DNA of 58,851 nucleotides from M55B165 sp051744245. Its GTDB lineage: Bacteria; Actinomycetota; Humimicrobiia; Humimicrobiales; Humimicrobiaceae. Positions within the stretch are counted from its first letter, which is position 1, and each line of letters begins with the position of its first letter. The position numbers and the translations under genes are program-made. The stretch is from contig JBNJCV010000002.1 in NCBI GenBank assembly GCA_051744245.1, positions 1 to 58,851 on the forward strand, read 5' to 3'. Positions 1-8,867 of this stretch are shown here, piece after piece. The notes beneath the pieces were generated by a model that was not told where the DNA came from, searched no databases, and worked only from the letters and a program-made list of their open reading frames with translations.

Positions 1-294
1 TATCTGTATCCCCAAAATCCTGGTATCTGTGTTTGCTTTAAGGGATAAAACTGCAGGCTTGCTTATAAAACATTTTCCAGAATCTAGGACTTGTTTTTTT
101 GAATCAGCGGTTACAACAGCCTCCCCCTTAAGTACTATGAACATAACATAGGAATCCATCCTGCATTCAGGTATTTTTCCACCTTTGGAAAGCTCTATGA
201 TCCGTGTTTTGAATTCTTCTGCCTTAAAGAAGACATTTTTATCCCTTTGGTTATAGGGGAAAGCTTTCATTTTATATAAGTCGAATATTTCCAA
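1..294 (-). CDS. Cupin-fold small protein, 3' end beyond the window
   Basis: The 98 visible codons run off the left edge, so the C-terminus is missing. The reading contains a short beta-rich pattern with a proline/cysteine turn (GGKIPECRMDSY), a VLKGEAVVTADSKK strand pair and a later GKCFISKPA turn, which is typical of a cupin barrel. The metal-binding histidines of classical cupins are not seen, so it may be a binding or sensory cupin. I chose the TTG at 294 because an AAAGGAG site sits about 7 bases upstream; an in-frame ATG lies at 270 without such a site. It follows the two permease halves by 17 bases on the same strand, so it is probably the third gene of that operon. Confidence 0.6.
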   Translation of the reverse strand, partial: MEIFDLYKMKAFPYNQRDKNVFFKAEEFKTRIIELSKGGKIPECRMDSYVMFIVLKGEAVVTADSKKQVLDSGKCFISKPAVLSLKANTDTRILGIQI

Positions 295-311
295 AGTTTA
301 CTCCTTTCAGG

Positions 312-878
312 TTAAGAATTTTTGTCTGTTTTAATATTTTTTTCATCAGTAAAATTTATTATTTTTTCTATCAGCAAGCCCATTATTATTATAAATATTA
401 GGGTAAGGGCCAGTCTTGCTGCGGTAAATTTAATTCCTAAAAACTGAATCTCTATTAATTCCTGGGGTAGCTTTATGCATGCCCAGGTAGAAATAAATAT
501 TATTATATTAGATATTTTTGCCCCTTTGCTTTGCAAAGCTACTGCCATGGGAAACGCTATATACAGGGGTCCTGTTGGCAGCATTCCCAGCCCGATGGAA
601 AGGAAAATACCTTTCATTCCTGATGTTTTTCCCATGTATTTTACTACCGTCTCCTTGGGCATCCATACTGAAAACAGCCCTATTATTATCAAAACTGCCG
701 GAAGAATCAAAACTAGTTCCATCATGTAATTTTTGGAAACATCAAGGACGGGGCTTGCCTTGGCTGGGAAAATTAAAAGAGCTGCTGCCGCAGCAACTAA
801 TATTGCTCCCATTATAATATAGTCCCTCAGCAAGGACTTTTTGCTTTGCTTGAATTTTTTAGTGCTGGAAGGTGTCAC
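312..878 (-). CDS. Permease, second half (ArsP/YraQ-like membrane protein)
   Basis: This 188-residue integral membrane protein has about five hydrophobic segments, near residues 18-38, 52-71, 89-111, 121-140 and 150-171. The loop around GLGMLPTGPLYIAFPMA resembles the conserved re-entrant region of the ArsP_1/YraQ permease family, whose members move organoarsenicals or other solutes. A full-length permease of this family is about 300-350 residues, so this is half-size. It starts with GTG, and that codon overlaps the stop of the upstream half by four bases, implying coupled translation and 1:1 production. The substrate cannot be read from the sequence. Confidence 0.65.
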   Translation of the reverse strand: MTPSSTKKFKQSKKSLLRDYIIMGAILVAAAAALLIFPAKASPVLDVSKNYMMELVLILPAVLIIIGLFSVWMPKETVVKYMGKTSGMKGIFLSIGLGMLPTGPLYIAFPMAVALQSKGAKISNIIIFISTWACIKLPQELIEIQFLGIKFTAARLALTLIFIIIMGLLIEKIINFTDEKNIKTDKNS

Positions 879-1375
879 AGTATTACCCCCATCAGAAGCG
901 CAATTATTACTGCAAATACGAAACTGAATGCATTTCTAAGTATGGTCATTTTTTTACCCAGCTCTTTTAATTCCAGAGGTAGAGTTACCACCCCAACCAT
1001 GGTAAGGGTAGTTATAAATGCGGCAACTGCCATTACTGAAGCTCCCCCGTCTAGAAGTGAAGCTGCCAGAGGAAATGATATTAGGGCTGGAATAAATAAG
1101 ACAGAACCCAGAACTGCTGTAACCATTATTCCTAAAAATCCCGCCTGCTCACCAACAATTTTAGAAATCATCTCCGGAGGCAAAAATCCTAATAAAAAAC
1201 CAATAAATACAATAATTATAATTATCAAGGGAAGAATCTTAATCAGAGTTTTAACTGCAATCTTTAGTGATTGTTTTGTTTTATCCCTATTTTTCACAAT
1301 AGAAAAAATTAGCCAGGCGAGGGCTATGGCATTTATGGTTATTGCTGTCAGGTAGCTTTTTACAAAATCAAGCAA
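875..1375 (-). CDS. Permease, first half (ArsP/YraQ-like membrane protein)
   Basis: The 166-residue protein has about five membrane spans (near 11-28, 46-65, 78-105, 112-134 and 148-165). The motifs GFLPPEMI, FIPALISFPLAASLLDGG and TMVGVVTLPLE match the repeated halves of ArsP_1 permeases. It begins at a TTG with GAGGA seven bases upstream. Together with the overlapping downstream gene it would make a complete two-part permease. The 196 bases between this gene and the dehydrogenase terminator are very AT-rich and hold no other gene. The transported solute is unknown. Confidence 0.65.
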   Translation of the reverse strand: MLDFVKSYLTAITINAIALAWLIFSIVKNRDKTKQSLKIAVKTLIKILPLIIIIIVFIGFLLGFLPPEMISKIVGEQAGFLGIMVTAVLGSVLFIPALISFPLAASLLDGGASVMAVAAFITTLTMVGVVTLPLELKELGKKMTILRNAFSFVFAVIIALLMGVIL

Positions 1376-1504
1376 TTATAAATCCTCTTTACCTATTTTA
1401 AGCACATATATGTTTATTACATATATATGGTAATATAATATAAACAAATAATTTGTGCAACCTTTTTTTGTTAGGAATTTTTTATAGTTTTTAAAGCGGG
1501 AGAA

Positions 1505-1548
1505 TTTAAAAAATAAAAGGAACCGCAGCTGTAGGCCCCGGTCCCTTT
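1505..1548 (-). terminator. Rho-independent terminator of the alcohol dehydrogenase gene
   Basis: Read on the minus strand, AAAGGGACCG pairs with CGGTTCCTTT (one G-U pair) across a 13-base loop, and TATTTTTT follows directly. It lies 24 bases after the dehydrogenase stop codon and separates that gene from the permease operon downstream. Confidence 0.85.
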
Positions 1549-1571
1549 AATTGTATATATGTTTTTTATAT

Positions 1572-2741
1572 CTATTTTGCCAGTTTTAATATCTCCAAAG
1601 CATCTTCGGTTTGGATTTCTTTTAAGTCTCCGGTGGGTATCATATTCTTTGCCATTTCTTCGAATTTTTCATCACCAATGTCAACCTCGCTCAACCTTAT
1701 TGGCAACCCAAGTTCTTTACAAAATGCTTCATATCTTCTTATTCCTTCTAATACAGTCCTCTCCGGTTTATAGAAATCATAGTCCACATTCCACACCCTG
1801 GTAGCAAACTGGATAAGCTTATTGCTGCTAAATTTATATACATATTTCATCCAGGCTGGGAAAATCAGGGAAAGACTTGCCCCATGAGCTACATCATAAA
1901 CTGCCGATAATTCCATTCCAATAAAATGGGAGGCCCAATCTCCGCCTCTACCGGTATCCAGCAAATCGTTATGGGCAAGTGAACCTGCCCACATTATTTC
2001 TGCCCGTGCATCGTAATTTTTGGGCTCATTTGCTATTATGCGTCCATTATTTATTGCTGTCTTCATAACAGCTTCGCACATTCTATCTGTTAGCTCTACA
2101 TGTTTTACCTTGGTAAAATATCTTTCCATTACGTGGGCCATGATATCAATTACCCCACAAGCTGTTTGATATGGTGAAAGGCTGTAAGAAAATTCAGGGT
2201 TTAAAATAGCAAACTTAGGTCTGATTAAGGCATTGTTTTCCCATACCAGGTCTCTTTTTAAGGGATATTCACCTTCAGTATTAGTAATTACAGCATACTG
2301 GCTGGCTTCACTTCCTGCTGCCGGTATAGTTAGAACAACTCCTATAGGCAAAGCTTTTTGGGGAGTTGCTTTCTTTTCTGCAAATTCCCAAACATCGCCG
2401 CTGTGGGGAGTCCCTACTGCAATCCCTTTTGCAGTATCTATTACACTACCTCCGCCAACTGCAAGGACAATATCGATATTTTCCTGTTTGCAGATTTTAA
2501 CGCCTTCCCTTACTTTATCAAGGGTGGGGTTGGACCTAACTCCACCAAGCTCTGTCACTTGGAGGCCTGCTTCATTTAGGGAAGAGATAACTTTATCGTA
2601 AATCCCATATTTTTTTATGCTTCCTCCCCCGTAAAGTAGCAATACTTTATTGCCGTATTTTTTTACTTCATTTCCTACTTTTTTTTCGGAATCTTTGCCG
2701 AAAATTATTTTTGTACAGTTTTTAAATTCAAAGTTTTCCAT
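1572..2741 (-). CDS. Iron-containing alcohol dehydrogenase (YqhD/butanol dehydrogenase type)
   Basis: The 389-residue protein is a group III alcohol dehydrogenase that reduces aldehydes to alcohols with NAD(P)H. GGGSVIDTAKG at residues 96-106 is the dinucleotide-binding signature. Candidate metal ligands are Asp199, His203, His272 and His286; their spacing of 4, 69 and 14 equals that of E. coli YqhD. Length is normal for the family. The start is an ATG with AGGAGA four bases upstream. It is a single gene with its own terminator, divergent from the iorA operon. In a fermentative anaerobe it would dispose of electrons by making alcohols or detoxify aldehydes. The actual substrate is not visible. 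Confidence 0.93.
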   Translation of the reverse strand: MENFEFKNCTKIIFGKDSEKKVGNEVKKYGNKVLLLYGGGSIKKYGIYDKVISSLNEAGLQVTELGGVRSNPTLDKVREGVKICKQENIDIVLAVGGGSVIDTAKGIAVGTPHSGDVWEFAEKKATPQKALPIGVVLTIPAAGSEASQYAVITNTEGEYPLKRDLVWENNALIRPKFAILNPEFSYSLSPYQTACGVIDIMAHVMERYFTKVKHVELTDRMCEAVMKTAINNGRIIANEPKNYDARAEIMWAGSLAHNDLLDTGRGGDWASHFIGMELSAVYDVAHGASLSLIFPAWMKYVYKFSSNKLIQFATRVWNVDYDFYKPERTVLEGIRRYEAFCKELGLPIRLSEVDIGDEKFEEMAKNMIPTGDLKEIQTEDALEILKLAK

Positions 2742-2844
2742 AAGCTCTCCTTTCCTTTTTATTAATATTGCACTAAAAATATAAAATACACAAACAATCC
2801 AAAATTATATTTCCTTAATTTATTGAATGTTTCCTGTTATTTTC

Positions 2845-2872
2845 TTTACATTTATTTCAACTTTTATATACT
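2845..2872 (+). promoter_or_regulatory. Likely sigma-A promoter of the iorA operon
   Basis: TTTACA at 2845-2850 and TATACT at 2867-2872 are separated by 16 bases, both close to the consensus hexamers. The expected start lies near 2879, giving a leader of about 48 bases to the iorA start. The surrounding 185-base gap separates two divergent genes. Confidence 0.45.
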
Positions 2873-2926
2873 ATATTACTTAATAACTAAAATTACATAT
2901 ATTTAATAAATACTCAAAGGGTTATA

Positions 2927-4687
2927 TTGGCTGGTAAAGCAAAACTGTTGACAGGAAATGAAGCAATAGCCAGGGGCGCATGGGAAGCTGGGGTTCAAGT
3001 TGCTACGGCTTATCCTGGAACTCCTTCCACTGAAATACTTGAAAATATTGCAAAATATAAGGAGATATATTCACAGTGGTCTGTAAATGAAAAGGTTGCT
3101 TTAGAAGTTGCTTCTGGTGCCAGCATTGAAGGAGGAAGGGTGCTGGTGGCCATGAAGCATGTGGGTTTAAATGTAGCTGCTGATCCCTTTATGACTTTAT
3201 CCTATACTGGGGTTGGAGGAGGGCTGGTAATAGTTTCTGCTGACGACCCTTATATGCATAGCTCGCAAAATGAGCAGGATAACCGCTATTATGCCAAAAT
3301 GGCAAGGGTATTAATGCTTGAACCTTCTGACAGCCAGGAGGCAAAAGATTTTACTATTGAAGCATTTGAACTTAGCGAACAATTTGATTGTCCTGTGCTG
3401 CTTAGGGTTACTACTAGGATTTCACATTCAAGATCTGTAGTAGGGCTGGGACCAAGGAAAGAATCAAGCAAAAAAGATTATTTAAAAGACTGCAAAAAGT
3501 TTGTTATGGTTCCTGCATTCGGGAGGCTAAGGCATCAAGAGGTTTTAAACAGATGGGATAGACTAGTTTCCTTTTCTGAGGACTCCGATCTGGGTAGGAT
3601 ATATGACTCAGGGGAAAATAAGGATGTGGGAATAATAACTTCCAGCATAAGCTTCCAGTATACAAAAGAAGTATTCGGTGATATTGATATATTGAAGCTA
3701 GGCTTGTCACACCCGCTTCCGGAAAAGAAAATCAGAAAGTTTCTAAAAAACAGAAAGAAAGCTATTGTAATTGAAGAGCTAGAGCCTTTTATAGAGGAAC
3801 AGCTAAAGGAAATGGATTTGGGTGTAGTTATTTACGGAAAAGAATATTTTCCCCAATTTGGCGAATTGAATTTAGGTATTCTAAGGAAAGCCCGGACAAA
3901 GATTTTTGGAAAAGAAAAGCCTAAAAAAGGAGAAAATAAGTCTAAAAACATACCAAACAGGCCGCCTGTTCTTTGTGCTGGCTGTCCACACCGTCCGGTT
4001 TTTTATGTACTTAAAAAACTAAAAGTAAGGGTTATGGGAGATATTGGCTGCTATACTCTTTCTGTGCTGCCGCCACTTAATTCCCTGGATACTTGCCTGT
4101 GCATGGGTGCAGGAGTAGGCCAGACCCTGGGAATGGAGAAAGCCAATCCAGACCTTAGAGGTAAACTGGTTTCAGTTATTGGTGATTCTACTTTCTTCCA
4201 TTCCGGCATCACTCCCCTGGTTGATAATATCTACAACGGGGGGACTAACTTAATGATAATACTTGATAACAGGATAACTGCCATGACCGGGCACCAGGCA
4301 AATCCCGGAATGGGGTTGTCCCTGATGGGGAAGAAAGTCCCTGTTATATGGCCGGAAAAAATTGCTGAGTCGGTGGGGGTAAAAAATGTAAAAGTGATAG
4401 ACCCCTATAATATCCAGGAATTTGAAGAAGCAGTTAAAGAGGAGCTGGCAAGGCAGGATTTTTCAGTTATAGTGGCCAGGCGGAAATGTGTGCTTTTAGA
4501 GAAGGAAGAAGGAGATTTTACTGTATATATAGAGGAAGAAGATTGCAAGGCCTGCGGGGTTTGCTTGAAGTTTGGCTGCCCTGCAATAGAATACAGGGAA
4601 GGAAAGTACTCTATTAACGGGCTTTTATGCACAGGATGCGGAGTTTGCTTGAATATATGCAAGTTTGGGGCAATAAAGGAAAAATAA
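2927..4687 (+). CDS. iorA: Indolepyruvate:ferredoxin oxidoreductase, alpha subunit
   Basis: IorA carries the thiamine diphosphate and iron-sulfur centres of the enzyme that converts arylpyruvates plus CoA to aryl-acetyl-CoA, CO2 and reduced ferredoxin. The N-terminal domain starts LLTGNEAIARGAWEAG and contains YPGTPSTE. The thiamine-binding half has CAGCPHRP near residue 350, GDIGCYTL near 371 and GDSTFFHSG near 419. Two [4Fe-4S] motifs close the protein: CKACGVCLKFGC near 540 and CTGCGVCLNIC near 568. The 586-residue length is normal. The start is a TTG with AAAGG upstream; there is no nearby ATG. It is the first gene of the run reaching 14605. The reaction is reversible, so in this context it could also make arylpyruvates from aryl acids. 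Confidence 0.96.
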   Translation: MAGKAKLLTGNEAIARGAWEAGVQVATAYPGTPSTEILENIAKYKEIYSQWSVNEKVALEVASGASIEGGRVLVAMKHVGLNVAADPFMTLSYTGVGGGLVIVSADDPYMHSSQNEQDNRYYAKMARVLMLEPSDSQEAKDFTIEAFELSEQFDCPVLLRVTTRISHSRSVVGLGPRKESSKKDYLKDCKKFVMVPAFGRLRHQEVLNRWDRLVSFSEDSDLGRIYDSGENKDVGIITSSISFQYTKEVFGDIDILKLGLSHPLPEKKIRKFLKNRKKAIVIEELEPFIEEQLKEMDLGVVIYGKEYFPQFGELNLGILRKARTKIFGKEKPKKGENKSKNIPNRPPVLCAGCPHRPVFYVLKKLKVRVMGDIGCYTLSVLPPLNSLDTCLCMGAGVGQTLGMEKANPDLRGKLVSVIGDSTFFHSGITPLVDNIYNGGTNLMIILDNRITAMTGHQANPGMGLSLMGKKVPVIWPEKIAESVGVKNVKVIDPYNIQEFEEAVKEELARQDFSVIVARRKCVLLEKEEGDFTVYIEEEDCKACGVCLKFGCPAIEYREGKYSINGLLCTGCGVCLNICKFGAIKEK

Positions 4688-4771
4688 GTTAAGGAAAACT
4701 TTTTTAAAATGGTTACCGGCAATAATTCTAAAAGTTTTTATGCCAAGTGGAAAAAACAGATAGAAAAAGGC

Positions 4772-5341
4772 ATGACCATGTCCATATTGTTTACTGGAGT
4801 TGGGGGACAGGGGATAATAAAGGCCACTACTGTTTTAGCTGAAGCTGCTATGAGTGGCGGCTTAGATGTAAAGGTTTCAGAAGTTCACGGAATGGCCCAA
4901 AGGGGAGGAAGCGTGGTCGGAAGCGTTAGGATAGGTAAAAGAGTATATTCTCCCACAATAGATAAAGCTGACATTGTCTTTTCTTTGGAAAAGCTTGAAG
5001 CCTTGAGGTATCTCAGCATGTTAAATACCGGAGGATTTCTGTTGATAAATAATTGCGAGATTGTCCCTGTGTCCTTATTTTTTAACCAGGAAGAATATCC
5101 CAAGGATATCATTTCCAGGATTTCTAAATTTACAAAAAACTACCTGATAGTAGAAGCCAATAGCATATCAAAAAAGCTTGGGGAACCCAGGGCATCCAAT
5201 ATAGTCCTTTTGGGTAAGCTGTCAAATTTTGTTCCCGTAAAGGAAGAATTTTTTATCCAGTCAATTAAAAAGAATATACCGCCAAAAGCAGTTGATATAA
5301 ATATTAGAGCCTTCAAGGAAGGCAGAAGAAATAAAAATTAA
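4772..5341 (+). CDS. iorB: Indolepyruvate:ferredoxin oxidoreductase, beta subunit
   Basis: IorB is the small gamma-type subunit that pairs with IorA in 2-oxoacid:acceptor oxidoreductases. The GVGGQGII signature lies near residue 10 and is followed by VHGMAQRGGSVVGSVR, the conserved core of the family. I place the start at ATG 4772, preceded by AAAAAGG, because family members begin about ten residues before GVGGQG. The frame is open back to an ATG at 4709, which would add 21 residues but has no well-placed ribosome site. It follows iorA closely and precedes an ACT-domain gene by 15 bases. Confidence 0.94.
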   Translation: MTMSILFTGVGGQGIIKATTVLAEAAMSGGLDVKVSEVHGMAQRGGSVVGSVRIGKRVYSPTIDKADIVFSLEKLEALRYLSMLNTGGFLLINNCEIVPVSLFFNQEEYPKDIISRISKFTKNYLIVEANSISKKLGEPRASNIVLLGKLSNFVPVKEEFFIQSIKKNIPPKAVDINIRAFKEGRRNKN

Positions 5342-5356
5342 AATAGGAGGGGTCCT

Positions 5357-5755
5357 ATGCCTGTAAAGCAAATAACTGTTTTTTTAGAAAACCAGACTGG
5401 AAGGTTGGCAGAAGTAACCAGGATATTAAAAAAAGAAGATATTAACCTGCAGGGTTTTTCTACTACTGAGGCAAGGGATTACGGCATTTTGCGCCTGGTG
5501 GTATCAGATACAGAAAGAGCCCGGGGAGCGCTAAAAGATGCCGGGTTTACTACCCATGTTGCGGATGTAATTTGCGTGAAGGTTGAAGACAAGCCCGGGG
5601 AGCTTTACAAGATACTGGAAATACTGGCAAAAGATAATATCAATGTTGATTATATTTATGTTATTGCAGGGACTAGAATCGTGTTAAGTGTTGGCGACTT
5701 GGCCAAAACCGAACAGGTCCTGACACGCAGTGGCGTTGAACTTTGCAAACAATAA
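5357..5755 (+). CDS. Tandem ACT-domain protein, probable amino-acid sensor
   Basis: The 132 residues consist of two ACT domains only, about 3-68 and 70-132, each beginning with the beta-strand/loop pattern that binds amino acids (QITVFLENQTGRLAEVTRIL and DVICVKVEDKPGELYKILEIL). No catalytic domain is attached. Proteins of this shape often sit beside iorAB and aryl-CoA ligase genes, and are presumed to sense aromatic amino acids or to regulate the enzymes allosterically; that role is inference. The ATG has a strong AGGAGGGG site. It lies between iorB and the symporter pair and is co-directional with both. Confidence 0.85.
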   Translation: MPVKQITVFLENQTGRLAEVTRILKKEDINLQGFSTTEARDYGILRLVVSDTERARGALKDAGFTTHVADVICVKVEDKPGELYKILEILAKDNINVDYIYVIAGTRIVLSVGDLAKTEQVLTRSGVELCKQ

Positions 5756-5781
5756 GTTTAATAAAATAGAAGGGAGGATTG

Positions 5782-5886
5782 ATGTTAGGACTTGGCGGAG
5801 GGATATTTCTGGCATACCTGTTATGCATACTCAGCACGGCAGCCTGTGTTATATACGGGGCTATAATGTGGAACAAAAATGAGTAA
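5782..5886 (+). CDS. Small membrane protein accessory to the SSS symporter
   Basis: A 34-residue protein: MLGLGGGIFLAYLLCILS at the start, one membrane span (about residues 8-29) and a short charged tail WNKNE. A perfect AGGGAGG ribosome site stands five bases before the ATG. It lies 33 bases before a sodium:solute symporter gene. Short one-span proteins in exactly this position are a recognised accessory subunit of some SSS transporters. It is easily missed because of its size. Its role is probably stability or assembly of the symporter. Confidence 0.8.
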   Translation: MLGLGGGIFLAYLLCILSTAACVIYGAIMWNKNE

Positions 5887-5919
5887 GTTTATTTTATAAT
5901 TTTTTTGAAAGGAGGATAC

Positions 5920-7524
5920 GTGAACACGGTCTTATTTAGTTTAATAGTAGTCATATATCTTTTAGTTATTGGCTTTCTTGGTTACCTGGGGTACAGGGGA
6001 ACTAAGACTGATAGGGACTTCCTGTTGGCAGGAAGCAATATACATCCCTACATTATGGCCATATCATATGGGGCCACTTTTATATCCACTTCTGCAATTG
6101 TAGGGTTTGGGGGAGCTGCCGGCGTATTTGGTATGGGTCTCCTTTGGCTTACTTTTCTAAATATTGCTCTGGGTATTGGGATTGCCTTTATATTTTTCGG
6201 CAAGAGGACCAGACAGGTAGGGCTTGAGCTTGATGCCCATACTTTTCCTGAATTCTTGGGCAAAAGGTATAATTCAAGGTTCATACAAGTACTTGGTGGA
6301 ATAGTCATTTTTGTATTTATGCCTATTTATACCGGAGTGGTTTTAATAGGAGCAGCAAGGTTTATTGAGAGTACCTTAAATATTAATTTTATCATATCGC
6401 TGTTCATATTTTCCGTAATAATTGCTGTCTATGTAATAGCGGGGGGCTTAAAGGGAGTAATGTATACTGATGCCTTACAGGGAAGTATTATGTTTCTAGG
6501 AATGGTTGCCTTGCTGATACTTACCTATGTCAGCCTGGGCGGTTTTGTAGATGCCCATCAATCCCTAACTGATCTTTTTGACAAAGTTCCGGAAGGTCTG
6601 GTGGCAGGTGGCCACCAAGGATGGACTAATATGCCAACCCTTGGGTCGCCATTGTGGTGGACATTGGTATCCACCATAATTATGGGGGTAGGTATTGGCG
6701 TGCTTGCACAGCCCCAGTTGGTGGTTAGATTCATGACGGTAAGAAGCAGTAAAGAGCTAAACCGTGCTGTACTTATCGGGGGAATATTTATCTTGTTTAT
6801 GACCGGGGTTGCTTTTGTAGTAGGCGCATTGTCTAATGCTTACTTCTTTAAGGAAACAGGCCAAATTTCTCTTGAAGCTGCTGGCGGTAATTCTGATTCA
6901 ATAATTCCAACCTATATAAATCTGGCAATGCCACCCTGGTTTGTATATGTTTTCATGCTTACCCTGCTAGCTGCAGCCATGTCTACTATAAGTTCTCAGT
7001 TCCATACTCTTGGTTCGGCTTTCTCCAGGGATATGTTAGGAATAAAGAGCAAGGAAACTCAGAATGATATAGATGAGGAAGAGATGGAACCGTCAAAAGG
7101 GCTGCTTGTTACCAAACTTGGAATAATTATAGGGATTATTGTTAGTGTGATATTGGGCTACTACCTTCCAACCAGCATTATTGCCAGGGGAACAGCCCTT
7201 TTCTTTGGAGTAGCGGCAGCTACATTCTTACCAATGTATATTTGCGGATTATACTGGCGGAGGACTACCAAAGCGGGCGCAATAAGTGGAATGGTGGTAG
7301 GTGTTGTAATCAGCGTTTTCTGGATGCTGTTTATCCATAGCGCAAATTCTGCTATGATAGGACTTTGCAATTTAATGTTTGGGAAAGAGAGTTTGGTTGG
7401 ATTTCCATGGAACTCTGTAGATCCAATACTTATAGCATTTCCCGCTTCTTTTATAGTTACAGTATTGGTCAGCTTGTTTACCAAGCCATTGCCAGAAGAA
7501 TTACTTGATAAAGTATTTAAATAA
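5920..7524 (+). CDS. Sodium:solute symporter (SSS family)
   Basis: A polytopic permease of 534 residues with about 13 membrane spans. It shows the SSS hallmarks: a DFLLAGS segment after the first helix, SYGATFISTSAIVGFGGAAG in the second helix, a VIAGGLKGVMYTDALQG block, and the LAAAMSTISSQFHTLGSAFSRD block in the second half. I take GTG 5920 as start because AAAGGAGG ends four bases upstream; a TTG five codons earlier has no site. The SSS family imports acetate, other monocarboxylates, amino acids or sugars with Na+. Its place between the ACT gene and two phenylacetate-CoA ligases suggests an organic or aryl acid, but the substrate is not proven by sequence. Confidence 0.92.
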   Translation: MNTVLFSLIVVIYLLVIGFLGYLGYRGTKTDRDFLLAGSNIHPYIMAISYGATFISTSAIVGFGGAAGVFGMGLLWLTFLNIALGIGIAFIFFGKRTRQVGLELDAHTFPEFLGKRYNSRFIQVLGGIVIFVFMPIYTGVVLIGAARFIESTLNINFIISLFIFSVIIAVYVIAGGLKGVMYTDALQGSIMFLGMVALLILTYVSLGGFVDAHQSLTDLFDKVPEGLVAGGHQGWTNMPTLGSPLWWTLVSTIIMGVGIGVLAQPQLVVRFMTVRSSKELNRAVLIGGIFILFMTGVAFVVGALSNAYFFKETGQISLEAAGGNSDSIIPTYINLAMPPWFVYVFMLTLLAAAMSTISSQFHTLGSAFSRDMLGIKSKETQNDIDEEEMEPSKGLLVTKLGIIIGIIVSVILGYYLPTSIIARGTALFFGVAAATFLPMYICGLYWRRTTKAGAISGMVVGVVISVFWMLFIHSANSAMIGLCNLMFGKESLVGFPWNSVDPILIAFPASFIVTVLVSLFTKPLPEELLDKVFK

Positions 7525-7547
7525 TTAAAGGAAAGGAGGTCATCAAA

Positions 7548-8861
7548 ATGGCAGAAAGCTACTGGGAAAAAGAGTATGAAACCATGCCTAGGGGAAAGCT
7601 TTTAGAGCTTCAGCTTGAAAGGCTTAAAAAAACCCTAATTAATGTTTATGAGAATGTAAAATTTTATAGGGAAAGACTGGATGAGAGCGGGGTAGACCCA
7701 TATAATTTTAATAGTTTGGACGGGTTGGAAAAAATTCCCTTTACCAACAAGGATGACCTCCGCCTGAATTATCCTTTTAAGCTATTTGCGAAAACAATAT
7801 CCGAGATTGTAAGGGTACATTCATCTTCAGGGACTACTGGTAATCCCACCGTAGTCGGCTATACAAAAAATGATATATCCTTATGGGGGAATTTAATTGC
7901 CAGGGACCTTTTTTCGGTAGGAGTTGGTGAAAATGACATTATACAGAATAGCTATGGCTATGGGCTTTTTACCGGTGGGCTTGGCTTGCACTACGGCGCT
8001 GAACTTCTGGGTGCAACTGTAATTCCTGCTTCTGGTGGAAATACTGAGAGGCAGCTAAAGATTATGCAGGATTACGGGTCAACTGTAATTTGCTGTACCC
8101 CTTCATATGCCCTGTATATAGCGGAAGTGGGAAAAGAGCTTGGCTTTGATTTTTCCAAACTACCCTTGAAATTAGGGGTATTGGGTGCAGAGCCCTGGAC
8201 AGAAGAGATGAGAAAGGAAATTGAGTCCAGGTTATATATTGATGCTATAGACATATACGGACTAAGCGAAATAATAGGGCCGGGAGTTTCCTGCGAATGT
8301 ATTGAAAAGAATGGTCTGCATGTAGCTGAGGACCATTTTATTATAGAAATTGTTGACCCTAAAACAGGCAAGGCCCTTCCTCCTGGCAAAAGAGGGGAAA
8401 TGGTGTTTACCTCTATAACCAAGGAAGGGATACCGGTTATAAGGTACAGGACCAGGGACCTGTCAATACTTAATACCGGGAAGTGCAGATGCGGTAGGAC
8501 CCATGCCAGAATGGCAAAGCCAATGGGCAGGACTGATGACATGCTTATAATCCGGGGAGTAAATGTATTCCCTTCCCAGATAGAGGAAGTGCTAATGAAG
8601 GTAAAGGATGTAGAGCCCCATTACCTTATAGTTGTGGACAGGAAGAATTATCTTGATTCCATGGAGCTGTGGGTGGAAGTTTCAGAAGATGTATTTTCTG
8701 AAAAGATGAATGACCTGGAGAATTTTGAATCTTCCATTGAACATAAGCTGTATTCAGCAATTGGGATACATATAGATGTCAAGCTAAAAGAGCCCAAAAC
8801 CATACAGAGGAGCACTGGTAAGGCCAAGAGAGTTTTGGATAGGAGGAAAGGAGAGAAATAG
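7548..8861 (+). CDS. paaK: Phenylacetate-CoA ligase, first copy
   Basis: An AMP-forming ligase of 437 residues that activates phenylacetate or similar aryl acids with ATP and CoA. The phosphate-binding loop HSSSGTTGNPTVVGYT is near residues 90-105, the adenine motif IYGLSEIIGPGVS near 236, the hinge YRTRDL near 300 and the C-terminal lid begins after MGRTDDML. The tail has the catalytic-lysine region KAKRVLDRRK. Length is normal. The start ATG follows AAAGGAGG. Six bases separate it from a second copy. Between 8511 and 8593 it is identical at every base to the second copy, although the rest has drifted. Confidence 0.94.
   Translation: MAESYWEKEYETMPRGKLLELQLERLKKTLINVYENVKFYRERLDESGVDPYNFNSLDGLEKIPFTNKDDLRLNYPFKLFAKTISEIVRVHSSSGTTGNPTVVGYTKNDISLWGNLIARDLFSVGVGENDIIQNSYGYGLFTGGLGLHYGAELLGATVIPASGGNTERQLKIMQDYGSTVICCTPSYALYIAEVGKELGFDFSKLPLKLGVLGAEPWTEEMRKEIESRLYIDAIDIYGLSEIIGPGVSCECIEKNGLHVAEDHFIIEIVDPKTGKALPPGKRGEMVFTSITKEGIPVIRYRTRDLSILNTGKCRCGRTHARMAKPMGRTDDMLIIRGVNVFPSQIEEVLMKVKDVEPHYLIVVDRKNYLDSMELWVEVSEDVFSEKMNDLENFESSIEHKLYSAIGIHIDVKLKEPKTIQRSTGKAKRVLDRRKGEK
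8511..8593 (+). repeat. 83-base exact repeat, copy 1 (inside first paaK)
   Basis: This stretch, encoding the MAKPMGRTDDML to SQIEEVL segment, is identical base for base to 9834-9916. On either side the two genes differ at many third codon positions, so a local gene conversion is the simplest reading. Confidence 0.9.
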
Positions 8862-8867
8862 AAAATC

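Noticed and set aside
1395..1450. AT-rich near-palindromes upstream of the permease genes as a metal-regulator operator
   Set aside because: The repeats are simple TA runs with no defined arms, so a specific operator cannot be supported.
4709..4771. A 21-residue N-terminal extension of IorB
   Set aside because: No correctly placed ribosome site and no family similarity; the ATG at 4772 fits better.
8072..8542. A 156-codon open frame on the minus strand
   Set aside because: Antisense shadow of the first aryl-CoA ligase; a similar shadow exists in the second copy because the genes are paralogues.
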